A DNA stretch of 64,000 bases from Chryseobacterium sp. ISL-6 (GCF_018613715.1 NZ_JAGGPT010000010.1:124001-188000); one strand, 5' to 3'. Shown: positions 42,771 to 52,792, counted from the first letter of the stretch. Numbers and translations are program-made. The notes: generated from the sequence alone by a model not told the origin.

Positions 42771-45623
42771 ATGTTACGAAGAAGATTTTTTTTAACAACT
42801 GCAGCATGCTTTTTACTGGGAGGTTTTGCCATTGCCCAAACATCGGTACATGGTGTGGTTGTAGATAATCAGGGAAATCTGCCTAATGCTTTAATCTATC
42901 TGGAAAATAAAGCTGAGAAAATAACTTCCAATACAGATGGATCATTTACTTTAAGTAATATTCCTGATGGAAGTTATAGACTTGTAGTGGAATATACCGG
43001 TTATGAAAATGCCTATCTGGATTTTACAATAGCAGATAAAAAACCGATAGATTTCGGGCCTATCAAAATAGGTGAAAAGAAAATAAAGGAAAATAGTATT
43101 CAGGAGGTCGTGGTAGCCAGTGTATACAAAGCATCCCAGGCAAGAGCTATTACGATGAAGAGGAATTCCAATACCATTACGGAGGTTTTAAGTGCAGACG
43201 CTATTGGTAAACTTCCAGACCGTAATGCCGCTGATGCGGTACAACGAATGCAGGGTGTTTCAATTGAGAGAGATATGGGAGAAGGACGTTTTGTTGCCGT
43301 TCGTGGAACTCCTGTACAATGGACAGCTTCTACATTAAATGGAAACAGAATGCCCAGCGCGAGTGGTGACAATGCCAACAGAGGGGTTCAGATGGATATT
43401 TTCCCCTCAGAATTGATACAGAATGTACGTTTATCAAAAGCCTTAACTCCCGATCTTGATGGGGATGCCATAGGTGGAAATGTAGATTTTATTACAAAAA
43501 CATCCCCAAATAAAGAAACATTGGCTATCAGTACATCTACCGGGTACGTCAATATGTCCAAATCCCCTACTTTTAACTCCTCTATTGTCTATGGAAACAA
43601 AATTACAGATAAACTGAAATTTATTTCCTCTGCCGTTATATGGGAACGATCCGGAGCCATAGATCAAATGCGTAATATTTTTAACTATGGACTTACAGAT
43701 CCTGTATCCTCTTATTCTATCAATCAACTGCAGTTACGTGATTACGTTGCAAACAGAAGAACATTAGGTTTCAACTATGCGATGGATTATGACATCAACA
43801 GTAAAAACAAATTATACTTCAAGGGCTTGTATAGTCAGTATAAAGATGGACAATCTGTAAGAGAAACTTATTTTAATTTTGATAATAAAAATGTGACTTT
43901 ACAAGCCAGACATGCTGATTATCTTACCGATTTATATTCTATGCAGTTTGGTGGAAACCATCAGGTCGGTCAACGTTTAGAAATAGACTGGTCTTTATCC
44001 AAAGCAAGATCGGCTTTTAAATTTAACTCTCCCAAGCAATTGGAAGAACATGAGAGAGGCTATCCTATCGTCAACTTTTTACAACCAATGACTTATGGAA
44101 ATCTGGCTTCTGATGGCAGGAAATATTTTGCCATGGATGCCCCAAATGGTGTTGGTGATCCAAACGGCTACACCTTACCCTATAATCAAAATCCTATATC
44201 GGGAAATCAGCTGAAGCTCAATCAGGTTATTCTCAGTCAAAACAGGAACAGTGAAACCGACCTTCGTGGGCAAGTCGACCTGAAATATAATGTAGCAGAA
44301 AATTTCAAGCTCCAATTCGGAACCAAATTCGATAATAAGGAAAAGGTTGTAGATGCTGCTGTATTGGTATGGATGCCCAAATCAGCATTGGGAGTTCCAG
44401 GAGCTCTGGTAAGTTATATGAATCAATTTGAGCAAATAGCTTTTCCATTTAATGGAGGTTTTATGAATCCTATTGGTAATCCATATAATTCTGTTATTAT
44501 TAATCAGATCACCAACGGGCAAATTGATCAGTTCTACAACAGTGATACTCAAAATAATCTGGGTCTCTCACAGGTAAGCGGAAAAAACAGTAATTCTAAT
44601 GTAACAAGCTCTTATCGGGGACAGGAAAATGTTTGGGCAGCCTATCTGATGGGAACCTGGAAAATAAATGAAAATTTACAGTTCCTGGGTGGAGTAAGAA
44701 ATGAATATAATAATATCTCTTTCTTCGGTAAAAAGGTAATTTCAGATAACAAAGGATCTAAAGTAGAAGATATTAAAGATGGTAAAAAATACAATGTATT
44801 TCTTCCTATGGTTAATATGAAATGGAATCTTACTAAGAATCAAATCGTAAGAGCTGCATATACAAGATCTTTTGCAAGACCTGATTTCAATGATCTGAAC
44901 CCTGGAACTATCGTTAATGACCTTGCCAATACAGTAACCCAGGGAAACACTCAGCTAAATCCTACGTTCTCTAATAATTTTGATCTGATGTTCGAAAATT
45001 ATTTTGGAAAGCTGGATCTGATCACGGCCGGAGCTTTCTATAAAGATATTACTGATTTGATCTACAAGGATCAGTCTATTGTAAGTGTGAATGGACTTCC
45101 TTATACATTCACAACTCCTAAGAATTTAGAAGGTGCAAAGCTATATGGTTTTGAAGTAGGAATTTCTAAACGTTTAGAAAATTTACCCGGATTTCTGAAG
45201 AATATTGGTTTCGAAGGAAACTATACCTATATCGCGTCGGAAATGAAAATGCCCGTATATGAAAATGGCAAACAAACCGGAACGATGAAAACCACAATTC
45301 CAAACCAGGCGAAGCATATCTTTAATACGATACTATTCTATGAAACCAGTAAGTTCATGCTTCGATTAGCAGGAAATTATAAAGGTGATTATGTAAGTGA
45401 AATAAGAACGGCTGCAGGTCCGGATCATTATCAGCACTTTGACAAAAATTTCACTGTTGATGCTTCTACCTCATATAGTATCAATAAAAATATCAGACTG
45501 TTTGTAGAATTGAATAATATTTTCAACGAACCCAATCGCTATTATATGGGAATAAAATCCAGAGTTGAAAACATTTCTTATTCAGGGATCAGAGGTCAAC
45601 TTGGTATAAACTTTAATTTTTAA
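42771..45623 (+). CDS. TonB-dependent receptor with carboxypeptidase-like N-domain
   Basis: A 950-residue outer-membrane transporter. The start at 42771 (MLRRRFFLTTAACFLLGGFAIAQ) is chosen. A TTG at 42753 lies inside a -7-like box (CATCTTTG). Signal peptide, then a CarboxypepD_reg-like domain (about 25-105: VHGVVVDNQGNLPNALIYLEN ... DGSYRLVVEYTGYENAY), then the plug with KLPDRNAADAVQRMQGVSIERD and AIGGNVDFITKTS, and a 22-strand-type barrel. The plug is of the class of large receptors (TIGR01782-like) used for oligosaccharides or other bulky ligands. It is followed after 22 bases by the PI-PLC. Uptake of an inositol-containing or other phospholipid-derived product is a possible role. Confidence 0.9.
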   Translation: MLRRRFFLTTAACFLLGGFAIAQTSVHGVVVDNQGNLPNALIYLENKAEKITSNTDGSFTLSNIPDGSYRLVVEYTGYENAYLDFTIADKKPIDFGPIKIGEKKIKENSIQEVVVASVYKASQARAITMKRNSNTITEVLSADAIGKLPDRNAADAVQRMQGVSIERDMGEGRFVAVRGTPVQWTASTLNGNRMPSASGDNANRGVQMDIFPSELIQNVRLSKALTPDLDGDAIGGNVDFITKTSPNKETLAISTSTGYVNMSKSPTFNSSIVYGNKITDKLKFISSAVIWERSGAIDQMRNIFNYGLTDPVSSYSINQLQLRDYVANRRTLGFNYAMDYDINSKNKLYFKGLYSQYKDGQSVRETYFNFDNKNVTLQARHADYLTDLYSMQFGGNHQVGQRLEIDWSLSKARSAFKFNSPKQLEEHERGYPIVNFLQPMTYGNLASDGRKYFAMDAPNGVGDPNGYTLPYNQNPISGNQLKLNQVILSQNRNSETDLRGQVDLKYNVAENFKLQFGTKFDNKEKVVDAAVLVWMPKSALGVPGALVSYMNQFEQIAFPFNGGFMNPIGNPYNSVIINQITNGQIDQFYNSDTQNNLGLSQVSGKNSNSNVTSSYRGQENVWAAYLMGTWKINENLQFLGGVRNEYNNISFFGKKVISDNKGSKVEDIKDGKKYNVFLPMVNMKWNLTKNQIVRAAYTRSFARPDFNDLNPGTIVNDLANTVTQGNTQLNPTFSNNFDLMFENYFGKLDLITAGAFYKDITDLIYKDQSIVSVNGLPYTFTTPKNLEGAKLYGFEVGISKRLENLPGFLKNIGFEGNYTYIASEMKMPVYENGKQTGTMKTTIPNQAKHIFNTILFYETSKFMLRLAGNYKGDYVSEIRTAAGPDHYQHFDKNFTVDASTSYSINKNIRLFVELNNIFNEPNRYYMGIKSRVENISYSGIRGQLGINFNF

Positions 45624-45645
45624 TCACACAATAAACTTCAACTTT

Positions 45646-46827
45646 ATGAAAAAATATATTTGCTCCGCAGCAATGGCTGCAGTTGCATTAATAAACGCGC
45701 AGGAAAAGTGCCGGAATATTAAAATCAATCAACTACAGGTAGTAGGAACTCACAACTCTTATGCGGAACCCGTTGATCCAAAAGTGCTGGATCTTGCAGC
45801 GCCTATTATTAAAAACTTAATGAAAAAATATGACTCTGGAATGTCTGCCGAACAAAAAGCTAAATTTCAGGAATATCATCCTAACGGTATGGATTTTAAT
45901 GAAGCCCTTAACTACGATCATCCTGATTTTACACAACAATTAAACGCTAACCTGCGTGGATTGGAGCTGGATGTTTATTATGATCCGGATGGTAATCGTT
46001 TTAATAATCCTGCATCTTATCGCGTGCTGAAGGAAAAAGGAGTAAATGATCTTGCTCCTCACAATACTAAAGGATTGGATAAACCCGGGTTTAAAGTCCT
46101 GCATATGGCAGACATTGATTTCAGATCCCACTACCCTACATTAAAAGACGCTTTATTGGAACTGCGTGAATGGTCTGACAAACATCCCCAGCATTCCACG
46201 ATTTTTATTATGGTTGAAGCTAAAGATTCAGGGTTTCCAATTTTCCCTAACAGCACTCAGGTTCTGCCTTTTACTAAAAAAGCATACGATGATCTGGATC
46301 AGGAAATCTCACAATATTTAGGCAAAGATAAATTGATTACTCCTAAAGAGATACAGGGTAAATTTAAAACATTGCGTGAAGCAGTAGTTCATAATAATTG
46401 GCCTAAAGCAGAGAACAGCAGAGGTAAATTTATCCTGATGTTATTACCGGGAAGTGCAGGAACAAAATCCACTAAAGACAATCCATATTTAATAGATGGC
46501 TCCTTGGAAAAGAGACTGATGTTTATGGAAAGTGAACCTGAAGATAGTTTTGCCGCTTTTATTTTGAGAGATAATGCTATTGTCCGTCAAAAAGAAATTC
46601 AGGAGATGGTAAAACAAGGATTTATTGTTCGAACCAGGGCAGATATTGAAACTTATGAAGCAAAAGTAAATGACCTCACCCGTGCTAAAGAAGCATTCAG
46701 CAGCGGCGCTCAGGTCGTTTCCACCGATTTTTTTAAACCTGGAAACACCTATGGAACATCCTATTTTGTAAAGCCACCTCAGGATAAAGATTATTTTGTA
46801 AATCCAATTAATGGTAATTGTCAATAA
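45646..46827 (+). CDS. Calcium-dependent phosphoinositide phospholipase C
   Basis: A 393-residue exported phosphodiesterase. Signal peptide 1-18 (ending INAQ). The catalytic histidines lie in VVGTHNSYAEP (H36) and KVLHMADIDFRS (H153). Metal-site residues are in RGLELDVYYDPDG (Glu/Asp around 107-114) and IFIMVEAKDSG. This is the Ca2+-dependent PI-PLC (PI-PLC-C1, TIM-barrel) family found in Bacteroidota and other groups. It should act outside the inner membrane on phosphatidylinositol or a glycosyl-PI. It is the last gene of the AraC/receptor/PLC cluster. Confidence 0.85.
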   Translation: MKKYICSAAMAAVALINAQEKCRNIKINQLQVVGTHNSYAEPVDPKVLDLAAPIIKNLMKKYDSGMSAEQKAKFQEYHPNGMDFNEALNYDHPDFTQQLNANLRGLELDVYYDPDGNRFNNPASYRVLKEKGVNDLAPHNTKGLDKPGFKVLHMADIDFRSHYPTLKDALLELREWSDKHPQHSTIFIMVEAKDSGFPIFPNSTQVLPFTKKAYDDLDQEISQYLGKDKLITPKEIQGKFKTLREAVVHNNWPKAENSRGKFILMLLPGSAGTKSTKDNPYLIDGSLEKRLMFMESEPEDSFAAFILRDNAIVRQKEIQEMVKQGFIVRTRADIETYEAKVNDLTRAKEAFSSGAQVVSTDFFKPGNTYGTSYFVKPPQDKDYFVNPINGNCQ

Positions 46828-46838
46828 GTAAACAGCAG

Positions 46839-46870
46839 GCAGCCTCAAATCATGAGGCTGTTTTTATTTT
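46839..46870 (+). terminator. Terminator after PI-PLC
   Basis: Stem CAGCCTCA/TGAGGCTG with loop AATCA, followed by TTTTTATTTT. Confidence 0.9.
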
Positions 46871-46966
46871 ATCATCTTAACACTCTTTTTCTGACTACAA
46901 AAAAAGTAGATCCGGATACATCTGCTGATCGGACATTTCTGAATTTTGTTCCTATAAATCAATACA

Positions 46967-47866
46967 ATGAAAATAATCGTAACAGGCTCTTTAGGAAATA
47001 TCAGCAAGCCACTGACAAAACACTTAGTAGAAAAAGGACACCGTGTTACTGTCATCAGTACAAGTTCAAACAGGAAAGCAGAAATTGAAGCTTTAGGTGC
47101 TCAAGCCGCCATCGGAACAATGGAAGATGTAGACTTCCTTTCTGAGATTTTCAAAGACGCAGATATTGTTTACGCTATGGAAGCATTGAATGCGGGAAGC
47201 TTTTTTGATCACAACGTAGATTTTATTGCAGCCAGTACTCAGATCGGTAAAAATTACAAAGAGGCATTTGAAAGATCAGGTGTAAAACGTATCGTCCATC
47301 TTAGTAGTATCGGAGCACATACGAATAAGGGAAACGGTATTCTAGCATTTCATTATAATGTGGAAAACATATTGAATAAATTACCTAAAGATGTATCCAT
47401 AAAATTTATGCGTCCGGTTGGATTCTATTACAATATGTTTGCTTTTATTCCAAGTATAAAAACGCAAGGAGCTATTATTCAGAATTATGGTGGAGACGAC
47501 AAAGAACCTTGGGTTTCTCCATTGGATATTGCAGAAGTCATTGCAGAACAAATTGAAAAACCTTTTAATGGCAGAGAAATCAGATATATTGCCAGTGAAG
47601 AAATCTCACCCAATGAAATAGCTGAAACCTTAGGAGATGCCATTGGAAACAGGGAACTGAAATGGGAAACTATTGAGGATGAAAAACTGCTAAACAATCT
47701 AATTAATGCAGGAATGAATCCTCAAACAGCTAAAGGTTTTGTAGAAATGAATGCATCAAGACGTAACGGAATACTGTATGAAGATTATTATGCTCATCAA
47801 CCTGTTTTGGGCAAAGTAAAAGTGAAAGAGTTCGCCAGGGAATTTGCCATAGCATATCATCAATAA
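46967..47866 (+). CDS. NmrA-like NAD(P)-binding protein
   Basis: A 299-residue Rossmann-fold protein. MKIIVTGSLGNISKPLTKHL has an altered glycine loop (GSLGN) typical of NmrA/NAD(P)H-quinone-oxidoreductase-2-like proteins, followed by VTVISTSSNRKAE for dinucleotide binding and VKRIVHLSSIGAHT. YYN in VGFYYNMFAF replaces the YxxxK pattern, so it may be a sensor rather than a dehydrogenase. It is followed by an AraC regulator gene 17 bases downstream. Confidence 0.85.
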   Translation: MKIIVTGSLGNISKPLTKHLVEKGHRVTVISTSSNRKAEIEALGAQAAIGTMEDVDFLSEIFKDADIVYAMEALNAGSFFDHNVDFIAASTQIGKNYKEAFERSGVKRIVHLSSIGAHTNKGNGILAFHYNVENILNKLPKDVSIKFMRPVGFYYNMFAFIPSIKTQGAIIQNYGGDDKEPWVSPLDIAEVIAEQIEKPFNGREIRYIASEEISPNEIAETLGDAIGNRELKWETIEDEKLLNNLINAGMNPQTAKGFVEMNASRRNGILYEDYYAHQPVLGKVKVKEFAREFAIAYHQ

Positions 47867-47870
47867 TTTC

Positions 47871-47878
47871 TACATTTG
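47871..47878 (+). promoter_or_regulatory. Candidate -7 box before the AraC-like gene at 47883
   Basis: TACATTTG, a full TAnnTTTG match, 4 bases before the GTG start. It could drive a nearly leaderless message, or be fortuitous within the NmrA-AraC gap. Confidence 0.35.
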
Positions 47879-47882
47879 TATC

Positions 47883-48803
47883 GTGAACAAACAACCTCAA
47901 AGAATAAAATCCATCACTGAGTTCCATCAGGTGAGGGGCTTAACCAAACCTGAGCATCCATTGATCAGCGTCATAAATTACAGTGATATCATCATACATT
48001 CTCCAGATCAACCTGTGACAAACTGGATATTGGATTTTTATTCTATTTCCATTAAACGCACCTCCAATGCTAAAATGAAATATGGCCAACAGGATTATGA
48101 TTTTGATGAAGGGGTGATGTTTTTTATGGCACCAGGTCAGGTGTTCAGCGTTAGTGTAGATCCTAATTCAACAATACAACATACAGGATGGATGCTATTA
48201 ATCCATCCTGATTTTCTGTGGAACACGTCTCTTGCCAAAAAGATCAAACAATATGAATATTTTGATTATTCTGTGCATGAAGCTTTATTTCTTTCAGACA
48301 AAGAAGAAACTGTGCTTGGCAATATCATTCAAAATATTGAGCAGGAATACCATTCCAATATTGACAAGTTCAGTCAGGATATTATTATTTCACAAATTGA
48401 AACCTTATTAAATTATTCTGAACGTTATTACCAGCGACAGTTCATTACCAGAAAAATAACCAATCATAAAACTCTTGATTCTCTGGAAACCTTACTTACT
48501 GAATATTTTAATGAGGAGGACCTCATCAGTAAAGGGCTTCCTACCGTTCAGTATATTGCTGACACTCTAAATATATCACCTAGTTATTTAACCGGATTAT
48601 TAAAAGTTCTTACCGGGCAGAGCACTCAACAGCATATTCACGAAAAATTAATTGAAAAGGCAAAGGAAAAATTATCTACTACTCAATTATCCGTAAGTGA
48701 AATTGCCTATGAATTGGGATTTGAACATCCACAGTCTTTCAGTAAATTATTTAAAAATAAAACCAATCTTTCACCACTGGAATTCAGGCAGTCTTTTAAT
48801 TGA
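47883..48803 (+). CDS. AraC family transcriptional regulator
   Basis: A 306-residue regulator with GTG start at 47883 (no in-frame ATG for 60 codons, and the N-terminal domain begins at once with ITEFHQVRGLTKPEHPLISV). The N-terminal arm has EGVMFFMAPGQVFSV, a cupin-like fold. The C-terminal HTH domain is at about 215-305 (LPTVQYIADTLNISPSYLTGLLKVLTGQ; VSEIAYELGFEHPQSFSKLFKNKT). It lies 17 bases after the NmrA-like gene and probably regulates it. Confidence 0.88.
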   Translation: MNKQPQRIKSITEFHQVRGLTKPEHPLISVINYSDIIIHSPDQPVTNWILDFYSISIKRTSNAKMKYGQQDYDFDEGVMFFMAPGQVFSVSVDPNSTIQHTGWMLLIHPDFLWNTSLAKKIKQYEYFDYSVHEALFLSDKEETVLGNIIQNIEQEYHSNIDKFSQDIIISQIETLLNYSERYYQRQFITRKITNHKTLDSLETLLTEYFNEEDLISKGLPTVQYIADTLNISPSYLTGLLKVLTGQSTQQHIHEKLIEKAKEKLSTTQLSVSEIAYELGFEHPQSFSKLFKNKTNLSPLEFRQSFN

Positions 48804-48850
48804 AATAGTTTATTTTTGAAATCTTCGTTAAGTTCGCGGAAAATTATTCT

Positions 48851-49297
48851 ATGAAAAAAATTTTAGCAGGAGCTTTGGCTTTGAGTTTATTATCCTGTGG
48901 CAGCGATGCTGATGAAAATCAAAATACAAATGAGAATGCAAACCTTCTGGGAGTTTGGAAAATGCAAACAAACATTGTCATATCCGGGAAAGATAATACA
49001 ACTGTTTTACACGAATATCTTCCTGATGACTGTAAAAAACAAAGCACTTATGAGTACAGAAATGACGGAATATATATATCTAATGATTACAATAATATTG
49101 GTAACTCTTGTATAAAAAAGACCGATACCCGCGATTATGTTTACAAACCATCCGAACAGAAAATCATCATAAATAACTCTGTAGAAGCAAAGGTCCTGGA
49201 ACTCACTTCAAACAAATTAGTGATTTATGTCCCCGATAATTACGATTATAACGGAGATGGCACATTTGATTACTTAAAATATATTTTTTACAAATAA
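48851..49297 (+). CDS. Lipocalin-like lipoprotein
   Basis: A 148-residue lipoprotein with signal MKKILAGALALSLLSC (Cys16). The mature part NLLGVWKMQTNIVIS and repeated beta strands with a Gly-x-Trp start are typical of Bacteroidota lipocalin-like proteins (DUF4923/lipocalin_4 group). Four or more cysteines could form disulfides (DDCKKQ, NSCIKK). The C-terminus has DYNGDGTFDYLKY, an EF-hand-like acidic loop. Function unknown. A terminator follows. Confidence 0.75.
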   Translation: MKKILAGALALSLLSCGSDADENQNTNENANLLGVWKMQTNIVISGKDNTTVLHEYLPDDCKKQSTYEYRNDGIYISNDYNNIGNSCIKKTDTRDYVYKPSEQKIIINNSVEAKVLELTSNKLVIYVPDNYDYNGDGTFDYLKYIFYK

Positions 49298-49316
49298 GAA
49301 CAAATAGTTTCAACTG

Positions 49317-49348
49317 ATAAAAACGCATCATTAGATGCGTTTTTTTAT
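49317..49348 (+). terminator. Terminator after the lipocalin-like gene
   Basis: Stem AAAAACGCATC/GATGCGTTTTT with a 4-base loop (ATTA), then TT. The stem closely resembles that at 40077. Confidence 0.9.
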
Positions 49349-49439
49349 TTTTATTGATCAAGCTTTTTAATTATTTAAATATATAATCATTTAAGATATC
49401 TTTATGCAATAAAAACTAATCTGATAAACTTCCATTTCC

Positions 49440-51143
49440 ATGAAAAAAATCATTATTCTTTTCTTCTTGTTTCTCATTCAACAGGTCATTTATGCTCAAA
49501 AAGAGCAGTATGCTTTTTTTATGAAAACCTGGAATTTTCTAAAATATTATCATCCGGATCTAGCAAGTGGAAAAGTGGATGCTGATAGTCTATTTTTAGC
49601 TAATATTGAGAAGGTAGATGAGAAATCGGATGCTAACTCTATTATTAAGCAACTATCAGGAAAACTGAGTAATCCTATTTCCCATTCACTTGTGATTGAT
49701 GAAGCTAAAGAAGCTTTAACGGTAAATCAGAATTTTGATTGGTATAAAAAGAATAAAATGCTCACTGCGGAAGGTAAAACGATTTTGAGCACTATATTTG
49801 AACACCGGTATATAGGAAAAGTTCTAAAAGAAAAACAATATGAGCTTTCCAAAAAAGAACAATTACCACTGCCCTTCAGGCTGCTCATACTTGCTAAGAT
49901 ACAAGGCTCCATAGATTATTTATTTCCGCATAAATACCTTATGGATAAGAACTTCGAAGTCTTCTTTACAGATCTGGTGGGACAAGCAATATCTTCACCT
50001 TCAAGAAAAGATTTTGAAATTATTCTTGCAAAAGCAATTTCTAAAATGGAAGACAGTCATGCTTTTAAGTTCTATGATCAATTAAACTATAAAAATGAAA
50101 TCCTGCACAGATTTTATTATGCTCCTTTTGATTACCAAGTTTTTAATGATCATCTCTTAATTACTCATCTTATTTTTCCTGAGATCTGCTCTAATGCGCA
50201 AATAGTGGTTGGAGATAGAATAACCGAAATCAATGGTAAAAGTATTAAACAGATCATCAATGAAAAAAGAGAACTGCTTTCCGTTTCAAATCTTGAGAAT
50301 CTATTATATCACCTTTCAGATTATCAAAGAAATATGATATGGCCAGATGATGTACAACAAAAAGATTTCAAAATACTACATACCCAAAACAATAAAGCTG
50401 AACATACAAAAATCACCTTTATTAATCCTACAGATCAGCAACAAACGTCTGTCATCTCAGCTTATTTAACTGAGAAAATCAGTCTAAAACAGCAACACAA
50501 ATTGGTTCACAATGATATTGCATATTTTAAAATCAATGATGTATTTTCTCTGACTGATAATATTGCAGATGATAAGTTTGACAGTCACATGGATACTATT
50601 TTTAAAGAAGCTTCTTCTAAAAAAGCAATTGTCTTTGATATGAGAGGATATCCGAACTGGGGTGGATTTGTTTTTCATTATATTTACAAATACTTCTCAC
50701 CCAGAGAAAATTATTTTGGAAAATATTATGAGCCTAATTTAAAAAATATGGGTACTTACATTCCTATCAGTTATAAGGTGTATGGCCACTATTACCCTAA
50801 GATTGAGAACAAAACAGTAAACCCATATAAAGGAAAAGTTTTTATAATCGTCAATCCTGAAACCTTAAGTATGAGTGAATGGAACACTATGAATCTGCAA
50901 AATATTTTTCCTCAAGCCATTACAATAGGACAGCAAACAGCTGGTGCTGATGGAGATACAGTAGAAATACAATTACCAGCAGGCTATTCACTGGTGTTTA
51001 CAGGGAATGGCATATTCTATTATGATAACACACAAACTCAAAAAGTAGGTATAAGAATTAACGAGTTGATAAAATATACCGATGATGATATTATTCAAAA
51101 TCGTGATCTGGAATTTGAACATATTTTAAAAGCTATTAAATAA
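49440..51143 (+). CDS. S41 family peptidase (tail-specific protease-like)
   Basis: A 567-residue exported protease. Signal peptide 1-19. The N-terminal part (about 20-200) is a helical domain typical of TSPc/C-terminal-processing-like S41 peptidases of Bacteroidota. A PDZ-like segment is around VVGDRITEINGKSIKQII (about 257-276). The S41 domain ends with KKAIVFDMRGYPNWGGF and FIIVNPETLSMSEWNTM, where Ser477 or Ser479 is the likely nucleophile. GQQTAGADGDTVEIQLPAGYSLVFTG is the usual closing motif. It would act in the periplasm or at the cell surface. Confidence 0.88.
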   Translation: MKKIIILFFLFLIQQVIYAQKEQYAFFMKTWNFLKYYHPDLASGKVDADSLFLANIEKVDEKSDANSIIKQLSGKLSNPISHSLVIDEAKEALTVNQNFDWYKKNKMLTAEGKTILSTIFEHRYIGKVLKEKQYELSKKEQLPLPFRLLILAKIQGSIDYLFPHKYLMDKNFEVFFTDLVGQAISSPSRKDFEIILAKAISKMEDSHAFKFYDQLNYKNEILHRFYYAPFDYQVFNDHLLITHLIFPEICSNAQIVVGDRITEINGKSIKQIINEKRELLSVSNLENLLYHLSDYQRNMIWPDDVQQKDFKILHTQNNKAEHTKITFINPTDQQQTSVISAYLTEKISLKQQHKLVHNDIAYFKINDVFSLTDNIADDKFDSHMDTIFKEASSKKAIVFDMRGYPNWGGFVFHYIYKYFSPRENYFGKYYEPNLKNMGTYIPISYKVYGHYYPKIENKTVNPYKGKVFIIVNPETLSMSEWNTMNLQNIFPQAITIGQQTAGADGDTVEIQLPAGYSLVFTGNGIFYYDNTQTQKVGIRINELIKYTDDDIIQNRDLEFEHILKAIK

Positions 51144-51214
51144 GACAAATAAAATCCAGCATGTAATAAATACATTTACTAATCTGTTCTACTAATATAA
51201 AATGTACAAAGCAT

Positions 51215-52129
51215 ATGAAAGCTCTTTTCTTTACCCTGTTGTTATTTTTCAACTACCTGCCTGCTCAAGGTCAATCCAAATCTGAAGACTTTTTTCAGAC
51301 CAGTGATCATGTGCAGATCCATTATAAAGTTTCGGGAACCGGAGAAGCCTGCATTTATATTCCAGGGGGACCGGGACAGGGCTATCCTTCATTTGAACTA
51401 ATGGGAGGAAATCATCTTGAGAAAAACCTAAAGATGATCTATATGGATCAGAGAGGATCCGGAAAATCTGCTCAGTCGGATGATTATCATTTAGATAAAA
51501 TGGTACAGGATATTGAGGAATTAAGACAACACTTGAAATTAAATAAGGTTTTCCTCATGGCTCACTCTTTTGGTGGAATTATCGCGGTAAGCTATGCCAA
51601 GAAATACCCTCAAAATGTAAAAGGTCTTATTTTAGCCAACGTAACCTTACATTTCTTAAATAATGAATCAGTTAAGGAACAAATTGATTATGCCAATGAA
51701 CTTCTCCATCTAAAAAACAGAAAAATAGAAAACGATAGTCTTTCTTCCGAGCTTTCCAAATTAAGCAAATCGTTAAGATCAAAACGAATGGGATACAGAT
51801 TCCTTACTGATGACATTGAGACGATCAAAGAAATGGACAAAATAGATTCATTAAATCCGAGAATTATTGATTTTGGAATGGCTGTGATCTCAAAACCTAA
51901 AGAATATCCGGAATATTATGCTGATTATGCGCAATCAACAAAAGACATTAAGGTTCCAACTTTAATCATTACAGGAAAAAAAGACAAAGCGGTAGGTACA
52001 AAACATTATCAATCATTCAAATTCGTTAATAAACAAGTGGTTTCAATTGATGGTGGGCATCTTTTGTATTATGAGAAAAACCCAGAATTCATTAATACCG
52101 TATGGACCTTTGTAAAGAAGGAAAAATAA
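51215..52129 (+). CDS. Alpha/beta hydrolase with signal peptide
   Basis: A 304-residue hydrolase. Signal peptide 1-20. The oxyanion loop IPGGPGQGYPSF and DQRGSGKSAQ are of the proline iminopeptidase/tricorn-interacting factor type. The nucleophile is S118 in MAHSFGG, and the acid and base lie in ITGKKDKAVG (about 253) and SIDGGHLLYYE (His about 279). The specificity (prolyl peptide or ester) cannot be read. It follows the S41 peptidase gene by about 70 bases. Confidence 0.88.
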   Translation: MKALFFTLLLFFNYLPAQGQSKSEDFFQTSDHVQIHYKVSGTGEACIYIPGGPGQGYPSFELMGGNHLEKNLKMIYMDQRGSGKSAQSDDYHLDKMVQDIEELRQHLKLNKVFLMAHSFGGIIAVSYAKKYPQNVKGLILANVTLHFLNNESVKEQIDYANELLHLKNRKIENDSLSSELSKLSKSLRSKRMGYRFLTDDIETIKEMDKIDSLNPRIIDFGMAVISKPKEYPEYYADYAQSTKDIKVPTLIITGKKDKAVGTKHYQSFKFVNKQVVSIDGGHLLYYEKNPEFINTVWTFVKKEK

Positions 52130-52199
52130 ATTAGATAGTGATTGTCACTGTTGGTATTGTATTGGATACCTCAACCTTACACCAAAAAAATATTAAGTT

Positions 52200-52616
52200 A
52201 TGCAACCACTAAAAAAAATCGACGAGAATACCAATGTTATTACCTGGTTTGAAATCCCTGTTACTGATACCAGCAGGGCAAAAACATTTTATGAGACAAT
52301 TTTAGACATTAAAATGATTACCCGTTCTATTCCCGAAACCAATGAGGAACTTACTTTTTTTCCTTACAACCCGAATGTAGTTCAGGCAACCTCCGGCAGA
52401 ATTACAGGCGTTTTATCAAAATCAAAAGACAGCCACCCTTCAGATAAGGGAACGCTGGTCTATATCAATGCTTATCCTGAAATTCAAAAAGTTTTAGATA
52501 AGGTGGAGTCTGCTGGTGGGAAAATAGTAACTCCACCCATTCAAATGAACGCAGGTTATATTGCTGTTATCACGGATACAGAAGGTAACAGGATTGGTCT
52601 ACATGCCGAAAAATAA
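52200..52616 (+). CDS. VOC (glyoxalase-like) family protein
   Basis: A 138-residue protein with two beta-alpha-beta-beta-beta modules. VITWFEIPVTDTSRAKTFYETI opens the first, and the second ends with AGYIAVITDTEGNRIGLHAE, the VOC superfamily signature for metal-dependent dioxygenases, glyoxalases and resistance proteins. Metal ligands and substrate are not assigned. The length fits single-domain members. Confidence 0.88.
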   Translation: MQPLKKIDENTNVITWFEIPVTDTSRAKTFYETILDIKMITRSIPETNEELTFFPYNPNVVQATSGRITGVLSKSKDSHPSDKGTLVYINAYPEIQKVLDKVESAGGKIVTPPIQMNAGYIAVITDTEGNRIGLHAEK

Positions 52617-52644
52617 TTTATCATTACTATTTTATTAAAGAATA

Positions 52645-52672
52645 TAAAACGTACTATCAGGTGCGTTTTTTT
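52645..52672 (+). terminator. Terminator after the VOC gene
   Basis: Stem AAAACGTAC/GTGCGTTTT (one G-T pair) with a TATCAG loop, then TTT. Confidence 0.8.
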
Positions 52673-52792
52673 GTTTGGATTTTTTATTCGTTACCGATAA
52701 TCAAATAAAAAAATTACCATTCTTTAGCGTGTGTGCTGTAACATTTGTTCATTTCCAAAGACTTAATAATAAAATCAACAAAATAATATAAT

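Noticed and set aside
43100..43378. Long antisense frame in the TonB receptor gene
   Set aside because: A shadow of the receptor reading frame.
46864..47088. Open frames between PI-PLC and the NmrA-like gene
   Set aside because: They run into the start of the NmrA-like gene in other frames and have no coding features.
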